From assembly GCF_005116645.1 (NCBI RefSeq), contig NZ_SWCM01000008.1, positions 62,001 to 126,000 on the forward strand: a stretch of DNA of 64,000 nt. The letters are read 5' to 3'. Below, in pieces: positions 62,609 through 64,000 of the stretch. Numbering within the stretch: the stretch's first letter is position 1; every line of letters begins with the position of its first letter. The translations under genes were made by a program, and so were the position numbers. Below the pieces are notes generated by a model, which saw nothing but the letters and a program-made list of their open reading frames with translations, ran no database searches and was not told the origin of the DNA. The stretch is from Desulfopila sp. IMCC35006 (GTDB lineage: Bacteria > Desulfobacterota > Desulfobulbia > Desulfobulbales > Desulfocapsaceae).

Positions 62609-62767
62609 AGGTTGGAAAAAGAGTACCGGCAATAGGGATGGTGCAGGAGCATTGAACGTACCTCTTGCCGGAGTCAGGTGGTTTTGAGGTGGAGAGGCTT
62701 CTACGCCTCTCTTCGCGATGATAAAATTTTCTCAATATGACCGTATGAAAAAAGGAGTTCTATTAAA

Positions 62768-63298
62768 ATGAAAGAGTTATGCGGAGCTAAAAAACGCTCA
62801 GGAGAACCATGTCGTAAACCGCCAATGAAAGGAAAGGCACGGTGCAGACTGCACGGTGGTCTCAGCACGGGCCCGCCCCTTGGCTCGAAGAATGCTGAGG
62901 TTCATGGCATTTACACCCGGCACTTGAGCGCAGCCGAGTCTGAACGCTTTCAGTCTTTACAGCTCGGTTCGGTCGATGATGAGTTGAAGCTCTGTCGAAT
63001 TAGGCTGGAAAGGGCATTGAAGGCGGAAGCTGAGCAAGCAGGTAAGCTATTGATTGAAGAGAGTATTTCGAATTCTGGCCAGAATGCAGGGATCTCTTTT
63101 CCAGCCGAGACCAGGCGTAAAAAAGTGAAGGATTTCGATAAGATAATCGATGGATTGTTGGCAAGGATAACCCGTTTGGAAATTGCCCGCAAAGCGCTGG
63201 ATTCTGGGTTCGGCGACAATGACACTATCACGGGCTTTGAAGTGGTCGAATATCCGGACGAAGAACCAGGGGAAAACAGCGCGAGTGTCACTGATTAG
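62768..63298 (+). CDS. HGG-motif protein, possible small terminase-like
   Basis: A 176-residue protein. The N-terminal CGAKKRSGEPCRKPPMKGKA then CRLHGGLSTGPP and NAEVHGIYTRHLS is the HGGxxTG module (Cys-rich, His) common in phage and prophage genes located where the small terminase subunit is found. The rest is helical (LCRIRLERALKAEAEQAG, then KDFDKIIDGLLARITRLEIA), as in terminase small subunits that bind DNA as rings. AAAAGGAGTTC lies about 11 bases before the ATG. A role in DNA recognition for packaging is plausible but not proven; no large terminase is in the window. Confidence 0.65.
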   Translation: MKELCGAKKRSGEPCRKPPMKGKARCRLHGGLSTGPPLGSKNAEVHGIYTRHLSAAESERFQSLQLGSVDDELKLCRIRLERALKAEAEQAGKLLIEESISNSGQNAGISFPAETRRKKVKDFDKIIDGLLARITRLEIARKALDSGFGDNDTITGFEVVEYPDEEPGENSASVTD

Positions 63299-64000
63299 GT
63301 GTCATTGAATAGACTAGTGCTGGTATTATGTTATCATAACATGCACTTATATTGGCACTCACGCAGGATACGATATCCTGTGGAGGTGCTCTGCTGGGTG
63401 CTTTGTCGTCCTGGGAAGAGTGACAAATAGCTTTGTGCTATCGCTCTTCTCAAGCCTGGAAGAGGTTTCCGGTCTGTCAATATGTCTATTTGATTGGGTG
63501 GGTGGGTGGGGTACCCTTTTGCGGCAGTCGGTGTGCGTGGCCGTACCGTTGCCGTGTTTCGCGACACATTTTCGGGCCTATATAGCGAAATTCTCGGAAC
63601 AAACCGACTGTATTTTATTGCATATACTCAAAAATGAATTAAAACAACAAGGGAATACTGATAATCTTTGTAAGATTTTTTTGAAAATATCGAAATTTCT
63701 AGATATACCTCCAAGGTCATGTTGCCGGTATTGTTGTCGGTCAATATTTAATGGAAGTAAATCTGGGCTCTGAATTTACGAAAAGACGGGATAGAATAAG
63801 CCACCCACAATTCTCTTATTATCATTGATAATATGATATTCTGCATTAAACCTTCATTCTCTTTTTTGTTTCATTGCACGATATTCATTGAAACAGAGCT
63901 ATCAAAATGTTAGGTGATGAAAATCACTCAACTTGACAACAAAAACACTAGCTTAAAACTGTCACTTTTTGTTAGCAAATGGAACATCCTTGGCAACCCT
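63299..64000. other. Non-coding or unresolved end of window
   Basis: I see no gene that I can support. Small palindromes occur (AGGATACGATATCCT near 63363, ATTATCATTGATAAT near 63815). TTGACA at 63934 may be a -35 box for a gene to the right. The stretch is AT-rich, as is usual between modules of integrated elements. Confidence 0.4.

Noticed and set aside
63420-63773. 117-codon frame near the window end
   Set aside because: Poor composition, no ribosome site and a TG-rich repeat inside; not supported as a gene.

Overview
The window looks like a piece of chromosome from an anaerobic or microaerophilic Desulfobacterota (former Deltaproteobacteria) bacterium, perhaps a Desulfobulbales-type organism. 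This rests on the mixture of a lactate permease with GntR-type operators, an anaerobic Ni-Fe-S CO dehydrogenase with its CooA regulator, an ADP-forming acyl-CoA synthetase, an HdrB/HdrD-like Fe-S protein, two chemoreceptors and several Cache/PAS sensors. The taxonomic call is an inference from gene content, not from a marker gene.

Layout. (1) Bases 1-12174: a tightly packed plus-strand operon of haem-protein-like genes (alpha-dioxygenase-like animal haem peroxidase, two catalase-like proteins, a DyP-type peroxidase), two unrecognised accessory proteins, a membrane protein and a 958-residue protein joining a peptidoglycan-binding domain, a GH19-like lysozyme/chitinase domain, a papain-like protease and an alpha/beta hydrolase. 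(2) 12243-20690: a glyoxylate/hydroxyisobutyrate-type reductase, a decayed LysE-type exporter, a Cache-HAMP-GGDEF diguanylate cyclase, a DUF362 protein, a chemoreceptor, a ribbon-helix-helix protein and a berberine-bridge-type flavoprotein oxidase. (3) 21074-32725: lactate permease behind two palindromic operators, a CitE-like lyase, an NDP-forming acyl-CoA synthetase, a cupin, two sensor proteins and a secreted carboxylesterase. (4) 33234-35943: cooA, an 18-bp CooA-type palindrome, and cooS. (5) 36073-38091: a TPP riboswitch, a Shine-Dalgarno-masking hairpin, an NRAMP-fold transporter that lacks the usual metal-binding motif, and a translationally coupled P-loop NTPase. (6) 38327-40572: MauE/DoxX-like membrane protein, exported rhodanese and Fe-S CCG protein. 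(7) 40771-54849: DUF554, DUF190, PII and ammonium transporter, a PLP-dependent gamma-lyase family enzyme, an NMT1/THI5-type ABC transporter, flavodoxin, a cyclic-nucleotide-binding protein, thioredoxin reductase, a PilZ protein and a second chemoreceptor. Two copies of a 170-bp palindromic MITE-like element sit here.

(8) 55052 to the window end: an integrated element. It starts at the 3' half of a tRNA-Arg(TCG) gene and carries a tyrosine integrase, an AlpA/excisionase-like protein, a large primase-helicase and an HGG-motif protein of the kind found with phage small terminases. No capsid or tail gene is visible, so a phage satellite is a good working model, although the right end is outside the window.

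The most promising undescribed systems are the TPP-controlled NRAMP-like transporter with its P-loop partner (candidate thiamin or thiamin-precursor uptake), the multi-haemoprotein operon at the left end (candidate fatty-acid dioxygenase/hydroperoxide pathway), and the satellite-like island at the right end.
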